Assembly: GCF_024169655.1 (NCBI RefSeq)
Contig: NZ_JALJWV010000001.1
Span: 4,384,001-4,448,000 of the forward strand
Direction of reading: 5' to 3'
Length of the DNA: 64,000 bases
Source: Pseudomonas marginalis
GTDB lineage: Bacteria; Pseudomonadota; Gammaproteobacteria; Pseudomonadales; Pseudomonadaceae
Both the position numbers and the translations under genes were made by a program. A model generated the notes under the pieces. It ran no database searches and was not told the DNA's origin. It worked only from the letters and a program-made list of their open reading frames with translations. The stretch's first letter is position 1; every line of letters begins with the position of its first letter. This document shows positions 1 through 7,842 of this stretch, piece by piece.

Positions 1-1
1 A

Positions 2-1075
2 TGGGAAAAAGCCGGCCGCTTCCCCATCCACGACCTCTTCCGCAAGGCCGGCGACCTCGGCCTACTGGGCATCTCCAAACCCGAACAATTCGGCGGCATG
101 GGCCTGGACTACAGCTACTCAATCGTCGCCGCCGAAGAATTCGGCAGCATCCACTGCGGCGGCATCCCCATGTCCATCGGCGTACAGACCGACATGTGCA
201 CCCCCGCCCTCGCCCGCTTCGGCTGCGACGCACTGCGCGAAGAATTCCTGCGCCCGGCCATCCGCGGCGAGCAAGTCGGTTGCATCGGCGTCTCGGAAGC
301 CGGCGCCGGGTCCGATGTGGCCGGGCTGAAAACCCAGGCACGCAAGAACGGCGACGACTACGTGATCAACGGCAGCAAAATGTGGATCACCAACTCGCCG
401 AGCGCCGACTTCATGTGCCTGCTGGCCAACACCTCCGACGACAAGCCGCACATCAACAAATCGCTGATCATGGTGCCGATGAACACGCCGGGGATCAGCG
501 TCAGCCCGCCCTTGGAAAAACTCGGCATGCACAGCTCCGAGACCGCCCAGGTGTTCTTCGACGACGTGCGCGTGCCGCAACGCAACCGCATCGGCCACGA
601 AGGCGCCGGTTTCATGATGCAGATGCTGCAATTCCAGGAAGAACGCCTGTTTGGCGCGGCCAATATGATCAAGGGCCTGGAGTCCTGCATCGACAGCACG
701 ATCGAATACTGCAAAGAGCGCCAGACCTTCGGCAAAGCACTGATCGACAATCAGGTGATTCACTTTCGCCTGGCCGAACTGGCCACCGAAATCGAATGCC
801 TGCGCGCCCTGGTCTACCAGGCCACCGAGCAATACATCAAGGGCCAGGACGTCACGCGCCTGGCCTCCATGGCCAAGCTCAAGGCCGGGCGGCTGGGCCG
901 CGAAGTCAGCGACAGTTGCCTGCAATACTGGGGCGGCATGGGCTTTATGTGGGACAACCCGGTGGCCCGCGCCTATCGCGATGTGCGCCTGGTGTCGATT
1001 GGCGGCGGCGCCGACGAAATCATGCTGGGCATTATCTGCAAACTGATGGGCACCCTGCCGGGGAAAAAACCATGA
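2..1075 (+). CDS. atuD: Acyl-CoA dehydrogenase, probable citronellyl-CoA dehydrogenase AtuD (5' end outside window)
   Basis: The frame is already open at the left edge. 357 residues are visible in a family of about 385, so roughly 30 N-terminal residues are missing. The flavin-dependent acyl-CoA dehydrogenase signature SEAGAGSD lies near visible residue 98, and a WGGMGFMWDNP block lies near the C-terminus. Its stop overlaps the start of the enoyl-CoA hydratase gene (ATGA), which in turn overlaps a biotin-carboxylase gene. The order dehydrogenase-hydratase-carboxylase alpha is that of atuD-atuE-atuF (acyclic terpene utilisation in Pseudomonas). In the leucine liu operon the carboxyltransferase gene separates dehydrogenase from hydratase. 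Family membership is seen directly. The citronellyl-CoA substrate is inferred from gene order; isovaleryl-CoA or another branched acyl-CoA is the alternative. Confidence 0.75.
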   Translation, partial: WEKAGRFPIHDLFRKAGDLGLLGISKPEQFGGMGLDYSYSIVAAEEFGSIHCGGIPMSIGVQTDMCTPALARFGCDALREEFLRPAIRGEQVGCIGVSEAGAGSDVAGLKTQARKNGDDYVINGSKMWITNSPSADFMCLLANTSDDKPHINKSLIMVPMNTPGISVSPPLEKLGMHSSETAQVFFDDVRVPQRNRIGHEGAGFMMQMLQFQEERLFGAANMIKGLESCIDSTIEYCKERQTFGKALIDNQVIHFRLAELATEIECLRALVYQATEQYIKGQDVTRLASMAKLKAGRLGREVSDSCLQYWGGMGFMWDNPVARAYRDVRLVSIGGGADEIMLGIICKLMGTLPGKKP

Positions 1076-1839
1076 ACACCCTGCTGCTCGAACCCCATAA
1101 CGGTGTGCTGCACATCACCCTCAACCGGCCGCAAAGCCGCAACGCGATGAGCCTGGAGATGGTCAATGAACTGCGTGCGGTGCTGGCGCAGTTGGACGAT
1201 CAGGTCCGCGCCCTGGTGATCAGTGGCGCGGCCGGGCATTTCTGTGCCGGGGCGGACGTCAAAGACCTGCTCAGCGCTGACGACAAGGCGCAATTGCAGG
1301 CGTTGAACCGCGCATTCGGCACCTTGCTGCAGGAAGTTGAAGCCGTGCCCCAAGTGGTGATCGTGGTGCTGCAAGGCGCGGTGCTGGGCGGCGGCTTTGG
1401 CTTGGCGTGCGTCAGTGATATCGCGCTGGCCGATCACCAGGCGCAGTTCGGTTTGCCGGAGACCAGCCTGGGCTTGCTGCCCGCGCAGATCGCGCCGTTT
1501 GTGGTCAAGCGCATCGGTTTGACGCACGCACGCCGGCTGGCGCTGACGGCGGCGCGGTTTGATGGGGTCGAGGCTGAACGGTTGGGCGTGGTGCATTTTG
1601 TCGAGCGCGATCCGCAGGCGTTGGCCGAACGCCTGGATGAAGTACTGGGCCAGGTGTTGCGCTGCGCGCCGGAGGCCAATGGGCGGACCAAGGCGTTGTT
1701 GCTGGCCAGCGTGGAGCAACCAACGGGGGCGTTGTTGGACCAGGCCGCCGCGTGGTTCGCTGAAGCGGTGACGGGCGAAGAAGGGCTCGAAGGCACCCAG
1801 GCCTTTGTGCAAAAGCGCAAGCCACGGTGGGCCGAATGA
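1072..1839 (+). CDS. atuE: Enoyl-CoA hydratase/isomerase family, probable isohexenylglutaconyl-CoA hydratase AtuE
   Basis: A 255-residue crotonase-family protein. The CoA-binding/oxyanion motif HFCAGADVKDL lies near residue 61 and the second oxyanion loop GAVLGGGFGLA near residue 102. Length and fold signature match hydratases that add water to 3-methylglutaconyl-type CoA esters. The ATG at 1072 overlaps the upstream TGA, and the stop overlaps the next ATG, so the three genes are translationally coupled. In the Atu pathway this step follows geranyl-CoA carboxylation. The role is inferred from the operon, and methylglutaconyl-CoA hydratase (LiuC-like) activity is the main alternative. Confidence 0.72.
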   Translation: MNTLLLEPHNGVLHITLNRPQSRNAMSLEMVNELRAVLAQLDDQVRALVISGAAGHFCAGADVKDLLSADDKAQLQALNRAFGTLLQEVEAVPQVVIVVLQGAVLGGGFGLACVSDIALADHQAQFGLPETSLGLLPAQIAPFVVKRIGLTHARRLALTAARFDGVEAERLGVVHFVERDPQALAERLDEVLGQVLRCAPEANGRTKALLLASVEQPTGALLDQAAAWFAEAVTGEEGLEGTQAFVQKRKPRWAE

Positions 1840-3749
1840 ACAAGATCCTGATCGCCAACCGCGGCGAAATCGCCTGCCGCATCCAGCGCACCGCCCAGGC
1901 ATTGGGCTACCGAACCGTGGCGGTCTACAGCGACGCCGACGCCCAGGCCGCGCACGTGCAGATGGCCGACGAAGCCGTGAATATCGGCCCGGCGCCGGTG
2001 CAGCAGTCCTATCTGAATATTCCAGCGATCCTCAGCGCGGCCCACCGCACGGGCGCCGACGCGGTCCACCCCGGCTACGGCTTTCTCTCTGAAAACCCCG
2101 ATTTCGCCCGCGCCTGCACAAGCGCCGGGCTGACCTTTATCGGCCCCAGCGTCGAGGCCATTGAGCTGATGGGCAGCAAACGCCTGTCCAAACTCGCCAT
2201 GCTCGAGGCCGGCGTACCGTGCATCGCCGGCTATCAAGGCCGCGCCCAGGACGACGCCACGTTGCAAATAGAAGCCGAACGCATTGGCTACCCGCTGATG
2301 ATCAAGGCCAGCGCCGGGGGCGGCGGTCGCGGAATGCGCCTGGTGCATCAGCGCGAACATTTGCATGAGCAACTGCGCACCGCCCGCTCCGAAGCCCTGA
2401 ATGCGTTCGGCAGTGACGAACTGATCCTGGAACAGGCGCTGATCGAGCCGCGCCATGTCGAAATCCAGCTGTTCGGCGACAGCCACGGCAACCTGATCTA
2501 CCTCGGCGAACGCGACTGCTCGGTCCAGCGCCGCCATCAAAAAATCATTGAAGAAGCGCCCTGCCCGGTGATGACCCCAGCCCTGCGCCAGGCCATGGGC
2601 GACGCGGCGCTCAAGGCCGGGCGTGCGGTGAATTACGTCGGCGCCGGCACGGTGGAGTTCCTGCTCGACCGCGACGGCCGGTTCTACTTCCTGGAAATGA
2701 ACACGCGCCTGCAAGTCGAACACCCGGTCACCGAGTTGATCAGCGGCCTCGACTTGGTCGACTGGCAACTGCAAATTGCCGCCGGCCAACCACTGCCGTT
2801 AACGCAATCTGAAGTCAGCCTCAGCGGCCACGCCATGGAAGTGCGCCTGTACGCCGAAGACCCGGCCCAGGGCTTTTTACCGCAGACCGGCGCGGTGTTG
2901 CGCTGGGAACCCGCCGCGGGTGTGCGGATTGACCATGGTGTTCTGGAAGGTCAGCGCATCAGCCCGTTCTATGACCCGATGCTCGGCAAGATCATCGCCC
3001 ATGGCGCCACCCGCGAGGAGGCGCGGCGCAAGCTGCTGCGCGCCGTGGAGGACAGCGTGCTGCTGGGCGTGACGACCAACCAGCAGCTATTGGCCGACCT
3101 GCTCAAGCACCCGCAGTTTATCCAAGGCGATTTCAGCACCGCGTTGATCGCCGAGCACTTCAGCGACATTCGCCGCACGAACGCAACCGCCGAACAGTTG
3201 GCCCTGGCGGCCGCGCTGTTTTATCAACACAGCGCTCAGGCCCATGCCCCGGCTTTATCGGGGTGGCGTAACAGCGCTGACGTGCCGTGGACCTATCAGT
3301 TGGCCGTCGACGATGAGGTCCAGGACATCACGGTCAGCGTCCTGGCCGACCATCGTCTGCAAGCCAACGGCATCGAGATCCGCCACCTCAGCAGCGACGG
3401 CCGCTGGGCCACCGCGGTGATCGACGGCATCCGCCGCCGCAGCGCCTACCACCTCGACGGCGCCCAGCTGTGGCTACCCGGCGTGAGCGTGACCAACCGC
3501 ACCCAACACGTCGCCAGCCGCCAGCCGCCGGCCAACGGCGGCATGGTCAAGGCACCGATGGACGGGGCCATCGTCGAGGTGCGCGTGCGTGCCGGTGAAC
3601 GCGTGACCCAGGGGCAACTGCTGCTGGTACTCGAAGCGATGAAAATGGAGCATCCGCTGAAGGCCGGCATCGACGGTGTGATCAAGGCCGTGCTGGTCAT
3701 GACCGGCGATCAGGTGCGCAATCGCCAGGTGTTGCTGGAGATCGAATAA
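1836..3749 (+). CDS. atuF: Biotin-dependent acyl-CoA carboxylase alpha subunit, probable geranyl-CoA carboxylase AtuF
   Basis: 637 residues from the ATG at 1836, which overlaps the upstream stop. An in-frame GTG nine bases earlier is less likely because it would extend the overlap and place residues ahead of the conserved MNKILIANRGEIACRI start. Domains in order: biotin carboxylase N-terminal domain; ATP-grasp with the glycine-rich loop SAGGGGRGMR near residue 163; biotin-carboxylase C-terminal domain; a variable linker; and a C-terminal biotinyl domain with the carrier lysine in EAMKMEHP. It carboxylates its biotin with bicarbonate and ATP, and a separate beta subunit (AtuC, expected left of the window) transfers CO2 to the acyl-CoA. 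Methylcrotonyl-CoA carboxylase alpha is nearly identical in layout, so assignment to Atu rests on gene order. Confidence 0.75.
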   Translation: MNKILIANRGEIACRIQRTAQALGYRTVAVYSDADAQAAHVQMADEAVNIGPAPVQQSYLNIPAILSAAHRTGADAVHPGYGFLSENPDFARACTSAGLTFIGPSVEAIELMGSKRLSKLAMLEAGVPCIAGYQGRAQDDATLQIEAERIGYPLMIKASAGGGGRGMRLVHQREHLHEQLRTARSEALNAFGSDELILEQALIEPRHVEIQLFGDSHGNLIYLGERDCSVQRRHQKIIEEAPCPVMTPALRQAMGDAALKAGRAVNYVGAGTVEFLLDRDGRFYFLEMNTRLQVEHPVTELISGLDLVDWQLQIAAGQPLPLTQSEVSLSGHAMEVRLYAEDPAQGFLPQTGAVLRWEPAAGVRIDHGVLEGQRISPFYDPMLGKIIAHGATREEARRKLLRAVEDSVLLGVTTNQQLLADLLKHPQFIQGDFSTALIAEHFSDIRRTNATAEQLALAAALFYQHSAQAHAPALSGWRNSADVPWTYQLAVDDEVQDITVSVLADHRLQANGIEIRHLSSDGRWATAVIDGIRRRSAYHLDGAQLWLPGVSVTNRTQHVASRQPPANGGMVKAPMDGAIVEVRVRAGERVTQGQLLLVLEAMKMEHPLKAGIDGVIKAVLVMTGDQVRNRQVLLEIE

Positions 3750-3822
3750 AGCCTGGGCGGAACTACACGGCCGGGCTACGCTCTATCCCCATCAGGACGG
3801 GAAGAGTACGGGAACCTGCACG

Positions 3823-4365
3823 ATGCCTCATTGGCTGATTATTGACCTTGAAGCCACAACGGATGAAGGCGGCTGGCCCGTGACAGAGATGGAAGTCATC
3901 GAGATCGGCGCGAGCCTGGTCAACCGCCAGGGTCGCGAGCGCGATCATTTCCAGCGCTTTGTGCGGCCGCAGCGTCGGCCATTGCTGACGCCCTTTTGCC
4001 GCAAGCTGACCCATATCACCCAGGCGAATATGGACGGCGCCGCGCCCTTCAGCGAAGTGTGGGCGCTGTTCGAGCGCTGGCTGGGCCAGCATCAGGCGCG
4101 CCTGGAAGGCTGGGCCAGTTGGGGCGACTACGATCGCCAGCAGCTCGAACTGGAGTGGCAGCGCCATGGCCTGAGCAGCGCGCTGGCCCAAACCCCCCAT
4201 GTCAACCTCAAGCAACGCTTCGCCAAGGCCCGGCGCCTGGACAAGCCACCGGGGCTCAATGGCGCCCTGCAATTGGCGGGGATGCAGTTCCAAGGCCAGC
4301 AACATCGGGCGCTGGAGGATGCACGCAACACCGCACGCCTGTTGCCGCTGATTTTGCCGGTCTAG
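3823..4365 (+). CDS. DEDDh-type 3'-5' exonuclease family protein (RNase T / ERI-1-like)
   Basis: A 180-residue single-domain protein. Exo I motif: LIIDLEATTDEGG at the N-terminus, with the Asp-x-Glu pair. Exo II region: ITQANMDGAAPF near residue 65. The C-terminal HRALEDARNT supplies the His and Asp of the DEDDh Exo III motif. It should hydrolyse RNA or DNA 3' ends with two metal ions. The WPVTEMEVIEIGA context, with a long loop after the first acidic pair, is typical of the ERI-1/KapD-like branch rather than DnaQ or RNase T. It stands alone between atuF and ppnP, and its substrate cannot be told from sequence. Confidence 0.7.
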   Translation: MPHWLIIDLEATTDEGGWPVTEMEVIEIGASLVNRQGRERDHFQRFVRPQRRPLLTPFCRKLTHITQANMDGAAPFSEVWALFERWLGQHQARLEGWASWGDYDRQQLELEWQRHGLSSALAQTPHVNLKQRFAKARRLDKPPGLNGALQLAGMQFQGQQHRALEDARNTARLLPLILPV

Positions 4366-4428
4366 GCAGCTCCCCTGCCCTTGGGCATACTGGCTGACCT
4401 TTCCAGACCCTTTTCCGAGGATTCGCCC

Positions 4429-4713
4429 ATGTTTAAAGTCAACGAGTACTTCGACGGCACCGTCAAGTCGATCGCTTTCGGCACCGCAGAAGGTCCGGCG
4501 ACCATCGGCGTCATGGCCCCGGGCGAATACGAATTCGGCACCGCCCAGCGTGAAATCATGCACGTAGTGTCCGGCGCGCTGAGCGTCAAACTGCCCGACA
4601 GCAGCACCTGGGAAACCTTTGCCGCCGGCAGCCTGTTCCACGTTCCGGCCAACAGCAAGTTCCAGTTGAAGGTCGCCGTCGACACTGCTTACCTGTGCGA
4701 ATACCGCGGCTAA
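4429..4713 (+). CDS. ppnP: Pyrimidine/purine nucleoside phosphorylase
   Basis: A 94-residue protein with the small cupin fold of the PpnP (YaiE/DUF1255) family. It starts MFKVNEYFDGTVKSIAF and carries the family blocks GVMAPGEYEFGT, REIMHVVSG and FHVPANSKFQL. The length is exactly that expected. The family splits nucleosides such as uridine, cytidine and adenosine with phosphate to give ribose-1-phosphate and free base. The gene is monocistronic and is followed directly by a strong bidirectional hairpin terminator. Confidence 0.9.
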   Translation: MFKVNEYFDGTVKSIAFGTAEGPATIGVMAPGEYEFGTAQREIMHVVSGALSVKLPDSSTWETFAAGSLFHVPANSKFQLKVAVDTAYLCEYRG

Positions 4714-4729
4714 GCGGTTCCGCAGCGCG

Positions 4730-4767
4730 AAAAAAATGCCCGTCTCCTGCGAGACGGGCATTTTTTT
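4730..4767. terminator. Bidirectional intrinsic terminator between ppnP and the MOSC gene
   Basis: A perfect stem made of ATGCCCGTCTC and its complement GAGACGGGCAT around a CTGC loop. It is preceded by an A-run and followed by a T-run, so it can stop transcription of both convergent genes. Confidence 0.92.
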
Positions 4768-4777
4768 GGCAGGCCAA

Positions 4778-5584
4778 TTACTCGAGGACAGTCACCGGCA
4801 TGCCCACTTCGAGGCGGCCCACGCCATCGTTGACCAGGTTCTGGCCGAACATCGCGCCGTCTTCGGTCTTGCGATAGGCCTCCAGCGTCACAAAGGGTTC
4901 GCGGTCGGCACTGCGCTCGCCGGTGTGCGGGTCGATGGTGGTGAGAATGCAGCGTGAGCACGGTTTGACCACGCGAAACTCGACATCGCCGATACGCAGG
5001 CGTTTCCAGCCGTCTTCGGCGAACGCGTCGGCGCCGTCAATCACCAGGTTGGGGCGAAAACGCAGCATGTCCATAGGCCGGCCGACATGCCGGGACAGGT
5101 CGTCCAGGGAGGCCTGGCCGATCAACAGCAACGGGTAACCGTCGGCAAACGCGACCTGATCATCGTCCTTGCCATAACCGGCTTGTGTGGTGCGAGCGCG
5201 CTCCAGCGGGACGTGTACCAGCCGCGTCGGCTTGCCGATAAAGTCGCTGACCCAGGCGCCGGCTGCATCGCCCGCATCCGGCACGCGCAAGGTGTCGCGC
5301 CAGATGGTCACACCGCGCAGCTCGGCCGCGCTGCCGGGCAGCGCCACGTCCAGCGCCGCGTAGCCAGGCGAACTGAGGGTCAGGCCACCGCTGCGGTTCC
5401 ACAGCGCCGACAACTGGCTCATCTTCGCCACGGCGCGCTGCGTCAAAAAGCGCCCGCTGGCCTCGTCCACCAGCATCCAGCGTCGATCACCGTCCAGGCC
5501 GAGTTTATCCAGGCCGATCTGCTGCAAGATTTCAGCCTTGCCGGATTTCAAGGGGTAACGGTACAGCGCGCTGAGACGAAGCAT
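4778..5584 (-). CDS. MOSC domain-containing protein (YcbX-like)
   Basis: 268 residues from the ATG at 5584, the start that gives the conserved MLRLSALYRYPLKSG opening of the MOSC N-terminal beta-barrel domain. The longer frame from 5617 adds 11 unconserved residues. The C-terminal half is a MOSC (molybdenum cofactor sulfurase C-terminal) domain with the conserved cysteine region VVKPCSRC near residue 205, expected to bind the molybdenum cofactor. YcbX proteins are Moco enzymes that reduce N-hydroxylated bases, but no ferredoxin domain is visible at the C-terminus here, so this is the short form. It is convergent with ppnP, and cheV lies 40 bp upstream in the same direction. Confidence 0.82.
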   Translation of the reverse strand: MLRLSALYRYPLKSGKAEILQQIGLDKLGLDGDRRWMLVDEASGRFLTQRAVAKMSQLSALWNRSGGLTLSSPGYAALDVALPGSAAELRGVTIWRDTLRVPDAGDAAGAWVSDFIGKPTRLVHVPLERARTTQAGYGKDDDQVAFADGYPLLLIGQASLDDLSRHVGRPMDMLRFRPNLVIDGADAFAEDGWKRLRIGDVEFRVVKPCSRCILTTIDPHTGERSADREPFVTLEAYRKTEDGAMFGQNLVNDGVGRLEVGMPVTVLE

Positions 5585-5624
5585 GGGCCTGCATTCCTGA
5601 GGGGGCAAAACCGTCACCCTAAGG

Positions 5625-6560
5625 TCAAGCCGATACGACGTCCAGCATCAGTCGCTCGCGCACCACATCTACCAGCTTGTCCGGCTGGAATTTGGACAGG
5701 AAATTGTCGCACCCGACCTTCTTCACCATCGACTCGTTGAAGCTGCCCGACAGCGAGGTGTGCAGCACCACGTACAGCCCACGCAGGCGCGCGTCGCTGC
5801 GGATTTCGGTGGTCAGGCGGTAGCCGTCCATCTCGGGCATTTCGGCGTCGGTGAAGATCATCAGCAATTTGTCGGTCATCACCTGGCCGGTGTCGGCCCA
5901 GGCCTTGAGCATGTTCAGCGCCTTGAGGCCGTCGCTGGCGATGTGCATTTTCACCCCCAACTGGCCCAGGGTGTCGCGTAACTGCGACAGCGCAACATTG
6001 GAGTCGTCCACCAGCAGCACTTCACGGCCACGGGCGCGTTCCAGTATCGGGTCATCGAGTTTTTCGCGGGAGACCTTGGCGTTGTACGGCACGATCTCGG
6101 CCAGGACTTTTTCCACGTCGATGATTTCCACCAACTGGTCATCGACCTTGCTGATGGCGGTGAGGTAGTGCTGGCGCCCGGCGCTGGTCGGCGGCGGCAG
6201 GATGGCTTCCCAGTTCATGTTGACGATGCGGTCGACGCCGCCCACCAGGAACGCCTGCACCGAGCGGTTGTACTCGGTGACGATGATGGTGCTGTTGGGC
6301 CCCGGCACCAACGGGCGCATGCCGATGGCCTGGGACAGGTCGATCACCGGCAGGGTCTGGCCTCGCAGGTTGACCACGCCGCACACAAACGGGTGGCGCT
6401 GGGGCATCAAGGTCAGCTTGGGCAGTTGCAAGACTTCCTGCACCTTGAATACGTTGATCGCGAACAGCTGCCGCCCGGCCAGGCGAAACATGAGAATCTC
6501 CAGGCGATTCTCACCCACCAGTTGCGTGCGTTGATCTACCGTGTCGAGAATGCCGGCCAT
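5625..6560 (-). CDS. cheV: Chemotaxis coupling protein CheV (CheW domain plus receiver)
   Basis: 311 residues. Residues about 20-165 form a CheW domain (EILMFRLAGRQLFAINVFKVQEV opening, then GVVNLRGQTLPVIDL). Residues about 178-305 form a receiver with acidic pair VDDSN, phosphoacceptor Asp in FTDAEMPEMDG, and the conserved Lys in FLSKFQPDK. CheV couples chemoreceptors to CheA and can be phosphorylated by CheA, acting in adaptation or as a phosphate sink. It stands alone here with its own sigma-28 promoter. cheR, which accompanies cheV in P. aeruginosa, is not in the window. Confidence 0.93.
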   Translation of the reverse strand: MAGILDTVDQRTQLVGENRLEILMFRLAGRQLFAINVFKVQEVLQLPKLTLMPQRHPFVCGVVNLRGQTLPVIDLSQAIGMRPLVPGPNSTIIVTEYNRSVQAFLVGGVDRIVNMNWEAILPPPTSAGRQHYLTAISKVDDQLVEIIDVEKVLAEIVPYNAKVSREKLDDPILERARGREVLLVDDSNVALSQLRDTLGQLGVKMHIASDGLKALNMLKAWADTGQVMTDKLLMIFTDAEMPEMDGYRLTTEIRSDARLRGLYVVLHTSLSGSFNESMVKKVGCDNFLSKFQPDKLVDVVRERLMLDVVSA

Positions 6561-6619
6561 TAAAAGCTCCTGATATGCGCGCAGGTCGCGCTAAGGGATT
6601 ATGCGGTTCACTAAGCTTG

Positions 6620-6646
6620 TTATCGGCGGCAAGCGCCAGACCTTGA
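6620..6646 (-). promoter_or_regulatory. Sigma-28 (FliA) promoter of cheV
   Basis: Read on the minus strand: -35 TCAAG, a 14-base spacer, then -10 GCCGATAA, a complete match to the sigma-28 -10 consensus with correct spacing. The -10 element ends 60 bp before the cheV ATG. Confidence 0.88.
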
Positions 6647-6673
6647 CCCCTGTAAAGTGCCACGCAAATCGAT

Positions 6674-6692
6674 TGATGTCACACTGACATCA
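6674..6692. repeat. Perfect operator-like palindrome upstream of the cheV promoter
   Basis: TGATGTCA, spacer CAC, TGACATCA: two perfect 8-base arms. It lies about 28 bp upstream of the -35 of the cheV sigma-28 promoter, in the position expected for a regulator site. The cognate factor is not recognised, and the arms do not match the Anr/FNR TTGAT-N4-ATCAA box. Confidence 0.55.
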
Positions 6693-7114
6693 TGCTTTAC
6701 TGCGCAGGCCTCATTATTTGGCAGAACGGCAACATTGCGCGACATTTAAATCGACGCGAGGTTCCGCCGTGTAAGGGATTCCCCTATGCGCAATCAGGTC
6801 CAACCTGATATTCGCGATATCTAATAGCCATTAATGTGACGCCATTCTCATTGCATGAATGGAGTCAGGCTTTTGTTTGCCATCGCAAGCCCACGGCCCA
6901 CCGGTCTTACAGACACTCACGTGTCGGCAATCGAAGTTGTGCAATCGACCCGGATGACGAGGACGGTTCGCGCCTCGCACGATCATTCAAATAAACGTCC
7001 TACTAAAATCTCAGAAGCGACCTACAGATTTCAGTCATCTTTCAGCGGTAGTTTTACGCCATTCACGCGGTGCGACATCTCATCACCCGACCTTACGTTG
7101 TGGAGACTTGCCTG

Positions 7115-7561
7115 ATGAATAGCGCGAACGAGTGGCAAACTGCACTTCCCGAGTTCCTGCTGGAGGCCGAAAAGCTGCTGAGCAAGTCGGAAGAGTGCCT
7201 GAGCCATCTGCATTTGATTCGTAATGACAGCGATGCCATCGACTGCATGAATTACAGCCTGACGAAGCTCGCCGAAAAAGCCGACGACCTGGCCTTGCAG
7301 GCGATCAGCGAGTTCTCGCGGCATATCCAGTACCTGATTGCCAACGCAGAGAGCCCTTTGCAACTGCACGACCAGGCTCTCGATGCCTTGCACAATTGCC
7401 TGACATTACTGGCGTGGCAACTGGAGCTGATCGACACCCGCACCGGTGAACTGCGTTTGGACGAAAGCGAACAAACCTCACTGATTGCGACGGTCACTCT
7501 CCAGATCCCGCAAAAGGACTTCGCCAATAAGCCACAGCAGCGCCTGCTCCATGTCCCATGA
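7115..7561 (+). CDS. Degenerate Hpt (CheA P1-like) helical protein lacking the phosphorylatable histidine
   Basis: 148 residues from the ATG at 7115, preceded at good spacing by GGAG; an upstream in-frame GTG at 7070 has no such site. The predicted all-helical protein follows the spacing of the CheA P1 domain encoded in this window. PEFLLEAEKLLSKSEECL matches QDFLVEAGEILEQLSEQL of CheA, and the LDALHNCLTLL segment sits where CheA has LEALDAVNGMF. Where CheA has the phosphorylation site FHTVKGGAG, this protein has SLTKLAEKA, with no His and no Lys-Gly. It could therefore be a docking or decoy domain rather than a phosphotransfer protein. The homology is inferred by eye. It is divergent from cheV and upstream of a histidine kinase gene. 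Confidence 0.6.
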   Translation: MNSANEWQTALPEFLLEAEKLLSKSEECLSHLHLIRNDSDAIDCMNYSLTKLAEKADDLALQAISEFSRHIQYLIANAESPLQLHDQALDALHNCLTLLAWQLELIDTRTGELRLDESEQTSLIATVTLQIPQKDFANKPQQRLLHVP

Positions 7562-7651
7562 AAGGCTGCACCGTTAACCGCTAAGGTGTCGCTTTTATCC
7601 AGCGTCTTGCCCAAAAACGACAAGAATAACTAATGTGCCCTGCAATAAGTT

Positions 7652-7672
7652 GCAGGCAACCAAGTTGCCTGC
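7652..7672. repeat. Perfect hairpin downstream of the Hpt-like gene
   Basis: Arms GCAGGCAAC and GTTGCCTGC around the loop CAA. There is no T-run on either side, so it is not a classical terminator. It lies about 90 bp after the 7115-7561 stop and 170 bp before the kinase gene, and could be an operator or an RNA-stabilising stem. The rest of 7562-7842 shows nothing recognisable. Confidence 0.4.
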
Positions 7673-7842
7673 GCTATAAAGACAATCGATACAAAACAAC
7701 CGCCGATAGACAACTTTTCTGAATAGGCATGCGCCCCACACTGTACGAATGACGCCTGGCGACCAACGGTAAGCAAAGTGGTACCATGCCGCCCTCGAAG
7801 TGACCCAACTTCATGATGCATAAAACGTGAAAAGCATCCGCT

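Larger units (their letters stand above)
6561..7114. other. Intergenic region between divergent cheV and the Hpt-like gene
   Basis: 554 bp without a convincing gene. It contains the cheV sigma-28 promoter (6620-6646) and a perfect 19-bp palindrome (6674-6692). The 7115 gene is preceded by a GGAG ribosome-binding site at about 7101-7106. A short plus-strand ORF at 6855-7115 has no ribosome-binding site or recognisable product and was not called. Confidence 0.6.

Noticed and set aside
1434..2789. 451-residue minus-strand ORF opposite atuE/atuF
   Set aside because: Shadow of two operonic genes that are recognisable on the plus strand.
6855..7115. 86-residue plus-strand ORF upstream of the Hpt-like gene
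   Set aside because: No ribosome-binding site, no recognisable pattern, and it ends inside the start of the supported gene.
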